Below are positions 30,184-39,451 of a stretch of 64,000 bases of DNA, piece after piece (position 1 is the first letter of the stretch; each line of letters begins with the position of its first letter). Origin of the DNA: Amycolatopsis rifamycinica. GTDB lineage: Bacteria > Actinomycetota > Actinomycetes > Mycobacteriales > Pseudonocardiaceae. The notes under the pieces were generated by a model, which was not told the DNA's origin, made no database searches, and worked only from the letters and a program-made list of their open reading frames with translations. The stretch lies in NCBI RefSeq assembly GCF_000695625.1, contig NZ_JMQI01000028.1, forward strand, positions 310,001 to 374,000, written 5' to 3'. A program made the translations under genes and the position numbers.

Positions 30184-30312
30184 TCAGAACCGGCAGGGCC
30201 GGAAGCAGTCCGGACCGGACGGGACGGCCGTGGCCGAAAATCCGTCCACGGCGACCGCGAGCGAAAAGACGACGATGAGGGCGGCGATGACAGCTCTCAA
30301 CCTGCTAATCAT
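30184..30312 (-). CDS. Small secreted peptide with CFRPC tail
   Basis: A 42-codon ORF. MISRLRAVIAALIVVFSLAV is a good Sec signal: basic N-region then a hydrophobic core, continuing AVDGFSATAVPSGP, and the product ends DCFRPCRF with two cysteines four apart. GAGGAG lies 7 nt before the ATG, a strong ribosome site, and a TATTGT box (30382-30387, minus strand) is a possible -10. If cleaved near AVDGFSA, the mature peptide would have about 16-20 residues. Convergent with the GT4 gene. I know no described family; a membrane-anchored or secreted signalling peptide is only a guess. Confidence 0.6.
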   Translation of the reverse strand: MISRLRAVIAALIVVFSLAVAVDGFSATAVPSGPDCFRPCRF

Positions 30313-30441
30313 GGGAACTCCTCGGGGAACGGCGGCGCGATCGGCGCCTCGCAGCGAGCATCCGCGCCGCCTCCCGGGGAAACAATAAGCGGAACAGCAC
30401 GGACCGGTACGTATTCGCCTTCCGTGATCGGTTCGTCCGGT

Positions 30442-31221
30442 TCACCGGGTTCCGGTCAGCAACCGGACCCGGACGCGTTCCCGCAGCGGGCCGTGCGGGG
30501 TGACCGCCGCCCGGATGCGCTCGATGAACGCCGGCCTCGCGTCCGGGCCGGGCAGCTGCTCCGGGCTCATGGCCGAAAAAAGACCACCGGCGATTTCCTC
30601 GACGCTCAGCGGCGCGGAGTACTCGACGACCGTCGAGTCCACGGCGTACCCGGCGGCCGCGAGGGCCTTCGCGTACCGCTCCTGGCTCGCGTCGTCCGTG
30701 CCGCAGGTCCGGTGCAGCGGAGTGCCCAGGTAAGCGGAGGCGACCTCGCGCAGCGCGGTCGACCACGCCGTGTCCTGCAGCCACAGCGGTTCGCCGTTGG
30801 TCACCACCGCGACACCGCCGCCGGGACGCAGCAGCGGCCGGACCGCCGCGAACAGCCGCTCGTGGTCCATCCAGTGCAACGCCTGCGCCACCGTCACCGC
30901 GGCCAGGCGGCCCGGCCCGAGCGCCGCCGTCAGCGCGCCGACGTCGGAATCCGCGCCGAGCAGCCAGCCGACATTCGGCTCCGCCGTCGCCTGGCGGGCT
31001 TGGGCCAGCATCGCCGGTTCCGGGTCCATGCCCAGGACCGCTCCGACGCGAGGCGCCAGGGCCCGGGTGAGCTGGCCGGTGCCGCAGCCGAGGTCGAAGA
31101 CGACGTCGTCGCGGGTCAGCGTGAACGTCCTGGTCAGCTCGTCCGCCACCTCGGGCGGGTAGCCGCGGCGGAACCGCTGGTAGTACTCGCTCACTTCGCC
31201 GCCGAACGCCGATGTCGTCAT
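30442..31221 (-). CDS. Class I SAM-dependent methyltransferase
   Basis: A 259-residue methyltransferase with motif I VFDLGCGTGQLTRALA (residues about 41-56), the acidic MDPEPAML after strand 2, and HWMDHERLFAAVRPLLRPGG. The N-terminus SEYYQRFRRGYPPEVADEL is typical of the UbiE/trans-aconitate-like group. The substrate is unknown. ATG 31221 is the first codon with family character. It follows the NTF2-like gene by 57 nt on the same strand and might share its TetR control. Confidence 0.85.
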   Translation of the reverse strand: MTTSAFGGEVSEYYQRFRRGYPPEVADELTRTFTLTRDDVVFDLGCGTGQLTRALAPRVGAVLGMDPEPAMLAQARQATAEPNVGWLLGADSDVGALTAALGPGRLAAVTVAQALHWMDHERLFAAVRPLLRPGGGVAVVTNGEPLWLQDTAWSTALREVASAYLGTPLHRTCGTDDASQERYAKALAAAGYAVDSTVVEYSAPLSVEEIAGGLFSAMSPEQLPGPDARPAFIERIRAAVTPHGPLRERVRVRLLTGTR

Positions 31222-31277
31222 GGCCCAAGCATGCCCGGGGCCCAACCCCGCCGGACGTCGTTCCGCCGAGAGCGGAC

Positions 31278-31736
31278 TCAGAAGATCGGCAACAGCAGGC
31301 CGTGCTCGGACTCCGGCCGCGGGCCGAAGATGCGGCGGTCGGCTTCGGTGATCGGGACGTCGTTGATGCTCGCTTCGCGGCGTCGCATCAGGCCTTCGTC
31401 GCTGAACTCCCACAGCTCGTTGCCGTAGCTGCGAAACCACTGACCTTCGGCGGTCCGGGACTCGTACTGGAACCGGACGCCGATGCGGTTGCCGCGAAAA
31501 CCCCACAGTTCCTTGCGCAGCGCGTAGTCCAGCTCGCGCGCCCACTTTCCAGTCAGGAATTCGACGATCTGCGCGCGCCCGACGACGTGCCGGTCGCGAT
31601 TGCGCCAGACCGAATCCTCCGTGTACGCCAGCGAGACGCGCTCCGGGTCGCGGGTGTTCCACGCGTCTTCGGCGGCCTGGACCTTCTGGCGGGCGGCGTC
31701 CTCGTCGAACGGCGGGAACGGCGGGCGCGGGGTCAT
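31278..31736 (-). CDS. Nuclear transport factor 2-like protein (DUF1348)
   Basis: A 152-residue SnoaL/NTF2-fold protein. The body contains [35 protein letters not shown], and [19 protein letters not shown]1348 proteins are small cone-shaped barrels of unknown activity, often near redox genes. ATG 31736 has a GAAGGAG ribosome site 5-8 nt upstream; the frame stays open 13 codons further. It is divergent from the TetR gene, and two palindromes between them make it a likely target of that repressor. Confidence 0.9.
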   Translation of the reverse strand: MTPRPPFPPFDEDAARQKVQAAEDAWNTRDPERVSLAYTEDSVWRNRDRHVVGRAQIVEFLTGKWARELDYALRKELWGFRGNRIGVRFQYESRTAEGQWFRSYGNELWEFSDEGLMRRREASINDVPITEADRRIFGPRPESEHGLLLPIF

Positions 31737-31751
31737 GACAGCTCCTTCCGA

Positions 31752-31777
31752 CCGTGGAGAACGTGCGTTCTCCACGG
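31752..31777. promoter_or_regulatory. Operator 1 of the TetR/NTF2-like divergent pair
   Basis: A perfect inverted repeat with 12-bp arms, CCGTGGAGAACG and CGTTCTCCACGG, separated by TG. It lies 16 nt upstream of the NTF2-like start. Its core GAGAACG-N2-CGTTCTC recurs at 31792. Confidence 0.85.
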
Positions 31778-31791
31778 CTCCCGCTAGACTA

Positions 31792-31807
31792 GAGAACGAT
31801 CATTCTC
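31792..31807. promoter_or_regulatory. Operator 2 of the TetR/NTF2-like divergent pair
   Basis: GAGAACGATCATTCTC is a one-mismatch version of operator 1, with its centre 35 bp away, about three to three and a half helical turns. It lies 19 nt before the TetR start, so it probably mediates autorepression. Confidence 0.8.
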
Positions 31808-31826
31808 AGCGCCAGGGGCAGGTGAC

Positions 31827-32360
31827 ATGGATTCCACGGAGGCGACCGACCGGCTGCTGGAGGCCGCTGAGGACCTCTTCTACGCCCACGGCGTGCAGGC
31901 GGTCGGAATGGACGCCGTCCGGGAACGCTCCGGCGTCTCGCTCAAGCGGCTCTACCAGACGTTCCCGGCAAAGAACGACCTGGTCGAGGCGTACCTGCTT
32001 CGCCGCGACGAGCGCTGGCGGGGGTCGTTGCGCGATTTCGTCCACGTCCGCGGCGACGATCCGCTGGCCGTGTTCGCGTGGCTGAAGAACTGGTTCGCCG
32101 AGCCCGGCTTCCGCGGCTGCGCGTTCGTCAACTCCTTCGGCGAGTTCGGCGAACCCGCTCCGGGCATCGCCGCCGCGATCCGCAAGCACAAGGACGAGGT
32201 GCGGGCGTACCTGCGTGGTCTCGTTCCCGACCAGAACCTCGCCGACCAGCTGTTCTCGCTCATGGAAGGCGCGACCGTGCTCGCCGCGATCACCGGGGAC
32301 CCCCGCGAGGCGGACACGGCCGGGGAAGCCGCGAAAGTCCTGCTGAAAGCACTCGTGTGA
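31827..32360 (+). CDS. TetR/AcrR family transcriptional repressor
   Basis: A 177-residue TetR regulator. The N-terminal helix-turn-helix is ATDRLLEAAEDLFYAHGVQA, then VRERSGVSLKRLYQTFPAKNDLVEAYL. The C-terminal domain (VFAWLKNWFAEPGFRGCAFVNSF) resembles TetR members that sense small organic molecules. AGGGGCAGG precedes the ATG. The two palindromes in the 90-bp intergenic region are the probable binding sites, giving joint control of itself and the NTF2-like gene. Confidence 0.92.
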   Translation: MDSTEATDRLLEAAEDLFYAHGVQAVGMDAVRERSGVSLKRLYQTFPAKNDLVEAYLLRRDERWRGSLRDFVHVRGDDPLAVFAWLKNWFAEPGFRGCAFVNSFGEFGEPAPGIAAAIRKHKDEVRAYLRGLVPDQNLADQLFSLMEGATVLAAITGDPREADTAGEAAKVLLKALV

Positions 32361-32440
32361 GTGACAACTCTGCGTAACGAGCTGCCGTCGGCGGCCGACT
32401 ACCTACCACTCCGTACACGGCTGAGGAATGGAGTCGGCGC

Positions 32441-33136
32441 ATGGAAACCTTCGTCTTGGCGGCCGACGCGCAGGTGGTACCCGACTGGCGCGTGCTCGGC
32501 TGGGGCCTGGTCGCGGGCGCGGGCGCGACCCTGGTGATGGGCTGTGTGCTCGGCCGGCTCGCCAGGCGGGCCCCCGGTGCCGAGCTTCCCGGCGGCGCCC
32601 AGTGGAAGTTCACGGACAGCTGGGCCAGCAATCTCACGGCGCTGACCGCCGCGTTCGCCACTTTGCTCGCCGCGTTCTCCGGGAAGCTGGACGCGGCGAT
32701 CTCGGCCGGGGCTTCGACGGCTTTCGCCGTGGCGTCTGCGTTCTACGTCGCTGTCGCCGCTTGTGCGCCGATCGCTTATACCGTGGGACAGAAGGAGAAG
32801 ACGGCACGCAAGGCGCCGACGGACCCGATGGACCATCTCGTCGGCAGTCCGCGCGGTCTCGTCGCCGGCGCGTGCCTGACGCTGTTGTCGGTCTTCTCGT
32901 CGCTGGCTTCGGTCATCTTCGTGCTGGTGTTCGGGGCGAAGGGTGCCCTCTACGACCTCAGCTGGATTGCGGTGGTCATCCTGCTGGCGATGGCGACTCT
33001 GGTCGCCATCTACGCCTTCCGGACGGTCCGGTGGTTGCTCACGCCACGCGGGCGAGGCGCCACGCTGCCGGGCATCACCGGTTTCACCTGCTGCGAACCG
33101 CCCGAGGCCGTGACGCGACGGGTTTTCCTGCTGTGA
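32441..33136 (+). CDS. Hypothetical membrane protein, four to five helices
   Basis: A 231-residue protein. Hydrophobic segments: VLGWGLVAGAGATLVMGCVL near residue 25, SNLTALTAAFATLLAAFS near 65, ASTAFAVASAFYVAVAACAP near 100, LVAGACLTLLSVFSSLASVI near 145 and WIAVVILLAMATLVAIYAF near 175. A conserved-looking GGAQWKFTDSWASN loop lies between the first two. I recognise no family. It stands alone, followed by a strong terminator. The function is unknown. Confidence 0.7.
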   Translation: METFVLAADAQVVPDWRVLGWGLVAGAGATLVMGCVLGRLARRAPGAELPGGAQWKFTDSWASNLTALTAAFATLLAAFSGKLDAAISAGASTAFAVASAFYVAVAACAPIAYTVGQKEKTARKAPTDPMDHLVGSPRGLVAGACLTLLSVFSSLASVIFVLVFGAKGALYDLSWIAVVILLAMATLVAIYAFRTVRWLLTPRGRGATLPGITGFTCCEPPEAVTRRVFLL

Positions 33137-33145
33137 AAGACATGA

Positions 33146-33184
33146 ACCGGTCCGGTGACGGGGAGCCGCCGTCACCGGACCGGT
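33146..33184. terminator. Strong hairpin between the membrane protein gene and aceB
   Basis: Perfect 16-bp arms (left begins ACCGGTCCGG, right ends CCGGACCGGT) enclose a 7-nt loop. It begins 9 nt after the membrane-protein stop and lies 70 nt after the aceB stop on the other strand, so it can act in both directions. Confidence 0.85.
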
Positions 33185-33254
33185 CCGGACCCACACCATC
33201 CCAACAGTGTGGAATCCGGCCTCCCCTCGTCAGGTAGGGGAGGCCGGGGCCCTG

Positions 33255-34862
33255 CTACCGGGCGTCCGTGAGGTACCGCGCGTAGGCACCCGTGGTGAGG
33301 AAGCTCGGCAGCTTCTCGCCCAGCGCGGTTTCGGTGAAGATCTCGTACGCGTCGTCGAGGCGGTTGCCGTCGCCGAGGTCGGCGCGCACCGAGGCGAGCT
33401 CGTCGTCCAGGAATTCGACCGCCAGCTCGCGGGTCAGCGCCGTGCCGTCCTCGAGCTTCGTGCCGTTGCGGATCCACTGCCAAACCTGGCACCGCGCGAT
33501 CTCCGCGGTGGCCGCATCCTCCATCAGGTTGTGGATCGCCGCCGCGCCGGTGCCGCGCAGCCACGCGTCGACGTAGCGGAGCGCGACGTTGATGTTCGCG
33601 CGCACGCCCGCCTCGGTGACCTCGCCGCCGGCGCTGGCCACGTCGAGCAGGTCCTCGGCGGTGACGTGGACGTCTTCGCGCAGCTTGCCGAGCTGGTTGG
33701 GCCAGCCGCCGAGCACGCTGTCGAAGACCTCGCGGCAGACCGGGACCAGGCCCGGGTGCGCGACCCATGAGCCGTCGAAACCGTCGCCGGCCTCGCGTTC
33801 CTTGTCGGCGCGGACCTTCTCGAGCGCGGTCGCGTTGATCTCCGGGTCCTTGCTCGGGATGAACGCGGCCATGCCGCCGATGGCGTGCGCGCCGCGCTTG
33901 TGGCAGGTCTGCACCAGCAGCTCGGTGTAGGCCCGCATGAACGGCACGGTCATGGTGACCTGCGCGCGGTCCGGCAGGACGAAGTCGGCGCCGTGCGCGG
34001 CGAAGTTCTTGATGAGGCTGAAGATGTAGTCCCAGCGGCCCGCGTTCAGGCCCGCGGCGTGCTCACGCAGCTCGTAGAGGATTTCGTCCATCTCGAACGC
34101 GGCGGTGATCGTCTCGATCAGCACGGTGGCGCGGATGGTGCCGCGCGGGATGCCCAGCTCGCGCTGCGCCAGCAGGAAAACGTCGTTCCAGAGACGCGCT
34201 TCGAGGTGGTTCTCCAGCTTCGGCAGGTAGAAGTACGGGCCGGCGCCGCGGGCGATCAGCTGGCGCGCGTTGTGGAAGATGTACAGGCCGAAGTCGACCA
34301 GGCTCGCCGACACCGGGCGGCCGTCGATGCGGATGTGCTTCTCGACCAGGTGCCAGCCGCGGGGCCGGGCGACGATCGTCGCCGGGTCGTCGCCGATGGT
34401 GTAGCGCTTGCCCGCCTCAGTGGTGAAGTCGATGTTGCGGCGGATGGCGTCGTAGAGGTTGAGCTGGCCGTCGATGACGTTGTGCCACGTCGGCGACGTC
34501 GCGTCCTCGAAGTCCGCCAGCCAGACCTTGGCGCCGGAGTTCAGCGCGTTGACCGTCATCTTGCGGTCGGTCGGGCCGGTGATCTCGACGCGGCGGTCCT
34601 CCAGGCCCGGCGCGGTCGGGGCGACGTGCCACGACTCGTCGTCGCGGATCCGGCGGGTTTCGGGCAGGAAGCCGAGCGGCTTCTCGCCCGACTGCAGTTC
34701 CTCACGCCGCGTGCGGCGGGCGTCGAGCAGCTCGCGCCGGCGTCCGGCGAACGTGTTGTCCAGCTTGGCCAGGAAGTCGAGTGCCGCCGGGGTCAGGATC
34801 TCCGCGAACCGGCCCTCGACCGGGCCGGTGACCTCGATGCGGTAGTTCAGCCGATCAACCAT
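33255..34862 (-). CDS. aceB: Malate synthase A
   Basis: Condenses glyoxylate and acetyl-CoA to malate, the second step of the glyoxylate shunt. The 535-residue length and blocks such as [55 protein letters not shown] and [15 protein letters not shown] mark the A isoform rather than the longer GlcB. GGAGG precedes ATG 34862. It lies 96 nt downstream of aceA, separated by a hairpin, and ends near a bidirectional terminator. Confidence 0.97.
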   Translation of the reverse strand: MVDRLNYRIEVTGPVEGRFAEILTPAALDFLAKLDNTFAGRRRELLDARRTRREELQSGEKPLGFLPETRRIRDDESWHVAPTAPGLEDRRVEITGPTDRKMTVNALNSGAKVWLADFEDATSPTWHNVIDGQLNLYDAIRRNIDFTTEAGKRYTIGDDPATIVARPRGWHLVEKHIRIDGRPVSASLVDFGLYIFHNARQLIARGAGPYFYLPKLENHLEARLWNDVFLLAQRELGIPRGTIRATVLIETITAAFEMDEILYELREHAAGLNAGRWDYIFSLIKNFAAHGADFVLPDRAQVTMTVPFMRAYTELLVQTCHKRGAHAIGGMAAFIPSKDPEINATALEKVRADKEREAGDGFDGSWVAHPGLVPVCREVFDSVLGGWPNQLGKLREDVHVTAEDLLDVASAGGEVTEAGVRANINVALRYVDAWLRGTGAAAIHNLMEDAATAEIARCQVWQWIRNGTKLEDGTALTRELAVEFLDDELASVRADLGDGNRLDDAYEIFTETALGEKLPSFLTTGAYARYLTDAR

Positions 34863-34909
34863 GGGGTGCCTCCGCGAGCTGTGGGCGGGGAAGAACAAAA
34901 GGGGAGGGT

Positions 34910-34950
34910 CGCGGCCTGACGACGGTGGGGGGTGCCGCCGTCAGGCCGCG
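34910..34950 (-). terminator. Intergenic hairpin between aceA and aceB
   Basis: A 12-bp perfect stem (CGCGGCCTGACG / CGTCAGGCCGCG), one mismatch, then three more pairs and a 9-nt loop. On the minus strand it is followed by a T-rich stretch (CCTTTTGTTCTT). It lies 8 nt after the aceA stop and 47 nt before the aceB start, so it could end most aceA transcripts and reduce aceB read-through. Confidence 0.65.
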
Positions 34951-34958
34951 GCCGGGGA

Positions 34959-36239
<1,281 letters not shown>

Positions 36240-36253
36240 CGGATCTCCCGGTG

Positions 36254-36269
36254 TTGCGAAGTTTGCGAT
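36254..36269. promoter_or_regulatory. RamB-type direct-repeat box next to aceA
   Basis: TTGCGAAGTTTGCGAT holds two TTGCGA-type half-sites 9 bp apart, 15 nt upstream of the aceA start. A second box with the same spacing lies near ramB (36362-36377), and a degenerate one (TTGCCAA, then TGTGCGAA) lies at 36330-36346. The core resembles the TTTGCAAA element I remember for C. glutamicum RamB. Confidence 0.65.
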
Positions 36270-36361
36270 TGCTCGCCTTGCTTGGTCTGACCCTGACATG
36301 CCAGCGAAAACAAGGTCCAGTCGTCCAAGTTGCCAATTTGTGCGAAGGGTCCGTACGCTCT

Positions 36362-36377
36362 TTGCAAAGGTTGCGAA
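36362..36377. promoter_or_regulatory. RamB-type direct-repeat box on the ramB side
   Basis: TTGCAAAGGTTGCGAA has two half-sites 9 bp apart, the same period as the box at 36254. It lies 91 nt before the ramB start and may serve autoregulation or aceA activation from a distance. Confidence 0.6.
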
Positions 36378-36467
36378 TCAGCTGGTTCGCAGGTGATCGA
36401 AAATCCGCGTTCTTGACCGTTCACGTAACCGTTCAGGACCGGAAACCTTCCGGAAAGGGAGGCACGA

Positions 36468-37892
36468 ATGGAGAAGACTTTCGCCGGCGCGCGGTTGCGG
36501 CACCTTCGCGAAAGCCGCTCGATGAGCCAGGCGGACCTCGCTCGTGTGCTGGAGATCTCACCCAGTTACCTCAACCAGATCGAGCACAACGCGCGCCCGC
36601 TGACCGTGCCGGTGCTGCTGCGGATCACGCAGGCGTTCGGCGTCGACACCGAGTTCTTCGCCAACAACGACACCTCACGCCTGGTCGCCGACGTCAAGGA
36701 AGCCCTGCTCGACGAGGTCCTCGGCGTCGACGTCACGACCAGTGAGCTCAACGAGCTCGCCACGAACCTCCCGGCGATCGCGCAGGCGCTGGTCAAACTG
36801 CACCGCAGCTACCGCAGCGCCGTCGAGAGCACCGCCGCCCTGACCACGGAAAACGGCCTGGGCCTGCACGGCAGCGCCGCCGCGCCGCTGCCGCACGAGG
36901 AGGTCCGCGACTTCTTCTATGAGCGCGAGAACTACGTCGCCGAACTCGACGAACGCGCCGAGAAGATGGCCGCGGACATCCCGCTGCAGCGCGGGCAGGT
37001 GCTGGGCGCGCTGAAGGAACGGCTTTCGCAGCGCTACGGCGTCGAGGTGACCAGCGAGGGCATCGACGAGGCCGCCGGCCAGCAGCACCGCTACGAGCCG
37101 ATGACGCGGGTGCTGCGGCTGGCGCCGAGCCTGCGGGTCGGGCAGCAGGCGTTCCGGATGGCGTCGCAGATCGCGCTGCTCGAGTACGACGACTTGATCA
37201 CCGAACTGGCCGATTCGTGGGCGTTCTCCGGCCCGGCCGCCCGGTCTCTCGCCCGTGTCGGCCTGGCGAACTACTTCGCCGGGGCGCTGATCCTCCCCTA
37301 CGGGCCGTTCCTGGCCGCGGCCGAACGGTTCCGCTACGACATCGAGCGGCTTTGCGACCACTACGGCGTCGGCTTCGAGACGGTCTGCCACCGGCTGTCC
37401 ACGCTGCAGCGGCCCAAGCAGCGCGGGGTGCCGTTCTCGTTCGTGCGCGTGGACCGGGCCGGGAACATGTCGAAGCGGCAGTCGGCGGCGGGGTTCCACT
37501 TCTCCCGCGTCGGCGGGGCCTGTCCGCTGTGGAACATCTACGAGGCGTTCACCCAGCCGGGCAAGATCCTCACCCAGATCGCGACCCTGCCCGACGGCAA
37601 GAGCTACTTCTGGGTCGCGCGGACGGTGTCGCGCAACATCGGCGGCTACGGCAGTCCCGGCAAGACGTTCACCGTCGGCTTGGGCTGCGAACTCCGCCAC
37701 GCCGGACGGCTCGTCTATTCGACGGGCCTCGACCTGGACGAGCCGGCCGCCGCGACACCCATCGGGATGGGCTGCAAGGTCTGCGAACGGCCGGCCTGCT
37801 CCCAACGCGCGTTCCCCACGATCGGCAAGCAGCTCACCGTGGACGAGAACACCAGCACCTTCGTCCCCTACCCGGCGGTGCCGAAAGGCTGA
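36468..37892 (+). CDS. ramB: RamB/ScfR-type transcriptional regulator
   Basis: A 474-residue regulator of the short-chain fatty-acyl (ScfR) family. The N-terminal XRE helix-turn-helix is RLRHLRESRSMSQADLARVL, then SPSYLNQIEHNARPLTVPVL. A middle domain of the ImmA/IrrE-like type follows (AFRMASQIALLEYDDLI, then ANYFAGALILPYGPF) and a C-terminal DUF2083-type domain with four cysteines (GCKVCERPACSQR). In C. glutamicum and M. tuberculosis such proteins repress or activate isocitrate lyase; the divergent position here supports the same role. GGGAGG precedes ATG 36468. Confidence 0.92.
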   Translation: MEKTFAGARLRHLRESRSMSQADLARVLEISPSYLNQIEHNARPLTVPVLLRITQAFGVDTEFFANNDTSRLVADVKEALLDEVLGVDVTTSELNELATNLPAIAQALVKLHRSYRSAVESTAALTTENGLGLHGSAAAPLPHEEVRDFFYERENYVAELDERAEKMAADIPLQRGQVLGALKERLSQRYGVEVTSEGIDEAAGQQHRYEPMTRVLRLAPSLRVGQQAFRMASQIALLEYDDLITELADSWAFSGPAARSLARVGLANYFAGALILPYGPFLAAAERFRYDIERLCDHYGVGFETVCHRLSTLQRPKQRGVPFSFVRVDRAGNMSKRQSAAGFHFSRVGGACPLWNIYEAFTQPGKILTQIATLPDGKSYFWVARTVSRNIGGYGSPGKTFTVGLGCELRHAGRLVYSTGLDLDEPAAATPIGMGCKVCERPACSQRAFPTIGKQLTVDENTSTFVPYPAVPKG

Positions 37893-38876
37893 TCAGCCGA
37901 AGACGTGCGCGGTCCACTCGGTCTCGTCCCGGCCGAGCGAGGTGATCCTGCTCAGCAGTTCCTTCGCGGTGATGCCCATGGCCTTCGGCTGGTCGAACGC
38001 GACGCAGACCTTCAGGGCGTTCTTCGTCTCGCACTTCTGTTCGCCGACGCCTTCCAGGGGGCCGCCCGGGGGTAGGACGTTGATCGTCGCCAGCCCGCCG
38101 TTCACCGAGTACTGCAGCACCAGCCGCCAGGGCACGCCGTCCCGGTCGGGGCGGCGCGAGAGGTAGCCGTCGGTGAGGTGGAACGTGTCCGGCAGGCTCG
38201 TGATGCGCAGCGGCAGCGGCACCGCCCGGTTCGCGAACGTCACGCCGGCGGCCACCCGGGTCAGCACCTCCTGCAGGTCCGGGACGGCGAGGTAGTACGC
38301 GTGCAGCCGGGCCCACCGGCCGTCCGGGGTCCGCCAGTTCAGGTAGCTCTCGCCGTGGTTCAGCGGGTCGTTCGGGTCGGTCGTGAGCCAGTGGCCGTCG
38401 CGGCCGCCGATCCGCACGGGGATCCGTGTCGCCTGTCTGCCCAGGCCAGGCGGGTTGTTCGGCTCCTGGTCGTAAACCGACAACCAGATCATCGGCGCCA
38501 GCTCGCCGCGGCCGATGGCCAGCGCGGTGTCGCCGTGCGCGCCGACGGCGTACTCGATGCCCTTGATCTGCTCCGGGAGCCAGCCGAAGCTCGCCTTCGC
38601 CACGATCGGGTTGTCGGTGGGTGCCGGCGCGACGGACGCGGGCGTGGACGATGCGACCACCGGCGCCGTCGCTACTGGCGGGGCCGGCCGCAGCACCGAC
38701 ACCGCCGTCACACCGCCGGCCGTCACGACCGCGGCACAACCGAGGACCAGCGCCGTGGTCCGCACGCGACGACGGCGCCGCCCCATCCGGCGGGCGCGGT
38801 CGATATCGAGCCGGGGCGGCGGGGCGGGCGTCTCGGCCAGTTCCTTCAGCTTGGTGGCCAGCTCGTGGTCGGTCAT
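37893..38876 (-). CDS. Putative anti-sigma factor, single-pass membrane protein
   Basis: A 327-residue protein: a short cytoplasmic N-terminus (MTDHELATKLKELAETPAPP), a strongly basic stretch RRMGRRRRRVR, one transmembrane helix (TTALVLGCAAVVTAGGVTAV, residues about 40-59), a Pro/Ala/Thr-rich linker and an extracytoplasmic domain. It overlaps the sigma gene by 4 nt, the usual arrangement of SigE-family sigma factors and their membrane partners. There is no zinc-binding anti-sigma (ZAS) motif, so the anti-sigma role is inferred from context. Its stop abuts the ramB stop. Confidence 0.75.
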   Translation of the reverse strand: MTDHELATKLKELAETPAPPPRLDIDRARRMGRRRRRVRTTALVLGCAAVVTAGGVTAVSVLRPAPPVATAPVVASSTPASVAPAPTDNPIVAKASFGWLPEQIKGIEYAVGAHGDTALAIGRGELAPMIWLSVYDQEPNNPPGLGRQATRIPVRIGGRDGHWLTTDPNDPLNHGESYLNWRTPDGRWARLHAYYLAVPDLQEVLTRVAAGVTFANRAVPLPLRITSLPDTFHLTDGYLSRRPDRDGVPWRLVLQYSVNGGLATINVLPPGGPLEGVGEQKCETKNALKVCVAFDQPKAMGITAKELLSRITSLGRDETEWTAHVFG

Positions 38877-39376
38877 GCTCGTCCCTCCCGGATGGGTTCG
38901 CGCAGCAGCTCGCGAAGCGCGTCCACGGCCTTCGCGGTCTGGCTCTTGACGGTGCCTTCGGAACAGCCCAGTGCCCGCGAGGTCTCCGCGACCGGGAGAT
39001 CGCAGAAGTAGCGCAGAACGACGGTCGCGCGCTGCCGGGCGGGCAGCCGTTCCAGCGCCGCCCGCAGGTCCAGGGCCGATTCGACGTCCGCGCCGGGTCC
39101 GGGCGAGTCGTGGTCGTTTTCACGCAAATCCACCCGCCGCCACCACGACGTCCGCTGTTCGGCCAGGAAGGTGTTGACCAGCGTGCGGCGCGCGTAGCCG
39201 TCCACGTTGTCGGCGCGGGAGGCCCGCGGCCAGTTCGCGTAGAGCCGGGTGACCGCCGACTGGACCAGGTCGTCGGCCCGGTGCCAGTCGCCGCAGAGCA
39301 AGTACGCGACCTTGCGCAGCCACGCGGCCCGCGCGGTCACGTACTCGGTGAATCCCGCGTCCATCGGCGCCCCCAT
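38873..39376 (-). CDS. SigE-family ECF RNA polymerase sigma factor
   Basis: A 167-residue group 4 sigma factor of the actinobacterial SigE family. Region 2 is FTEYVTARAAWLRKVAYLLC to DDLVQSAVTRLYANWPR; region 4 is ALERLPARQRATVVLRYFCD with the helix-turn-helix SEGTVKSQTAKAVDAL. No extra C-terminal domain. ATG 39376 is used because AGGGG lies about 10 nt upstream; ATG 39364 is possible. Translationally coupled to the membrane protein downstream. Divergent from ilvA. Confidence 0.9.
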   Translation of the reverse strand: MGAPMDAGFTEYVTARAAWLRKVAYLLCGDWHRADDLVQSAVTRLYANWPRASRADNVDGYARRTLVNTFLAEQRTSWWRRVDLRENDHDSPGPGADVESALDLRAALERLPARQRATVVLRYFCDLPVAETSRALGCSEGTVKSQTAKAVDALRELLREPIREGRA

Positions 39377-39438
39377 CTCGTTCGACACCCCTTTGATGCG
39401 CCCGGAGGCCCGGACGGTTGCCCGGGAGGCGCGAGTCG

Positions 39439-39444
39439 TAGATT
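39439..39444 (+). promoter_or_regulatory. Possible promoter of ilvA (-10 TAGATT)
   Basis: TAGATT ends 7 nt before GTG 39452, so the transcript would be leaderless; no Shine-Dalgarno sequence is present. TTGCCC at 39418-39423 is a possible -35 with a short 15-nt spacer. Confidence 0.5.
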
Positions 39445-39451
39445 CACCGGG

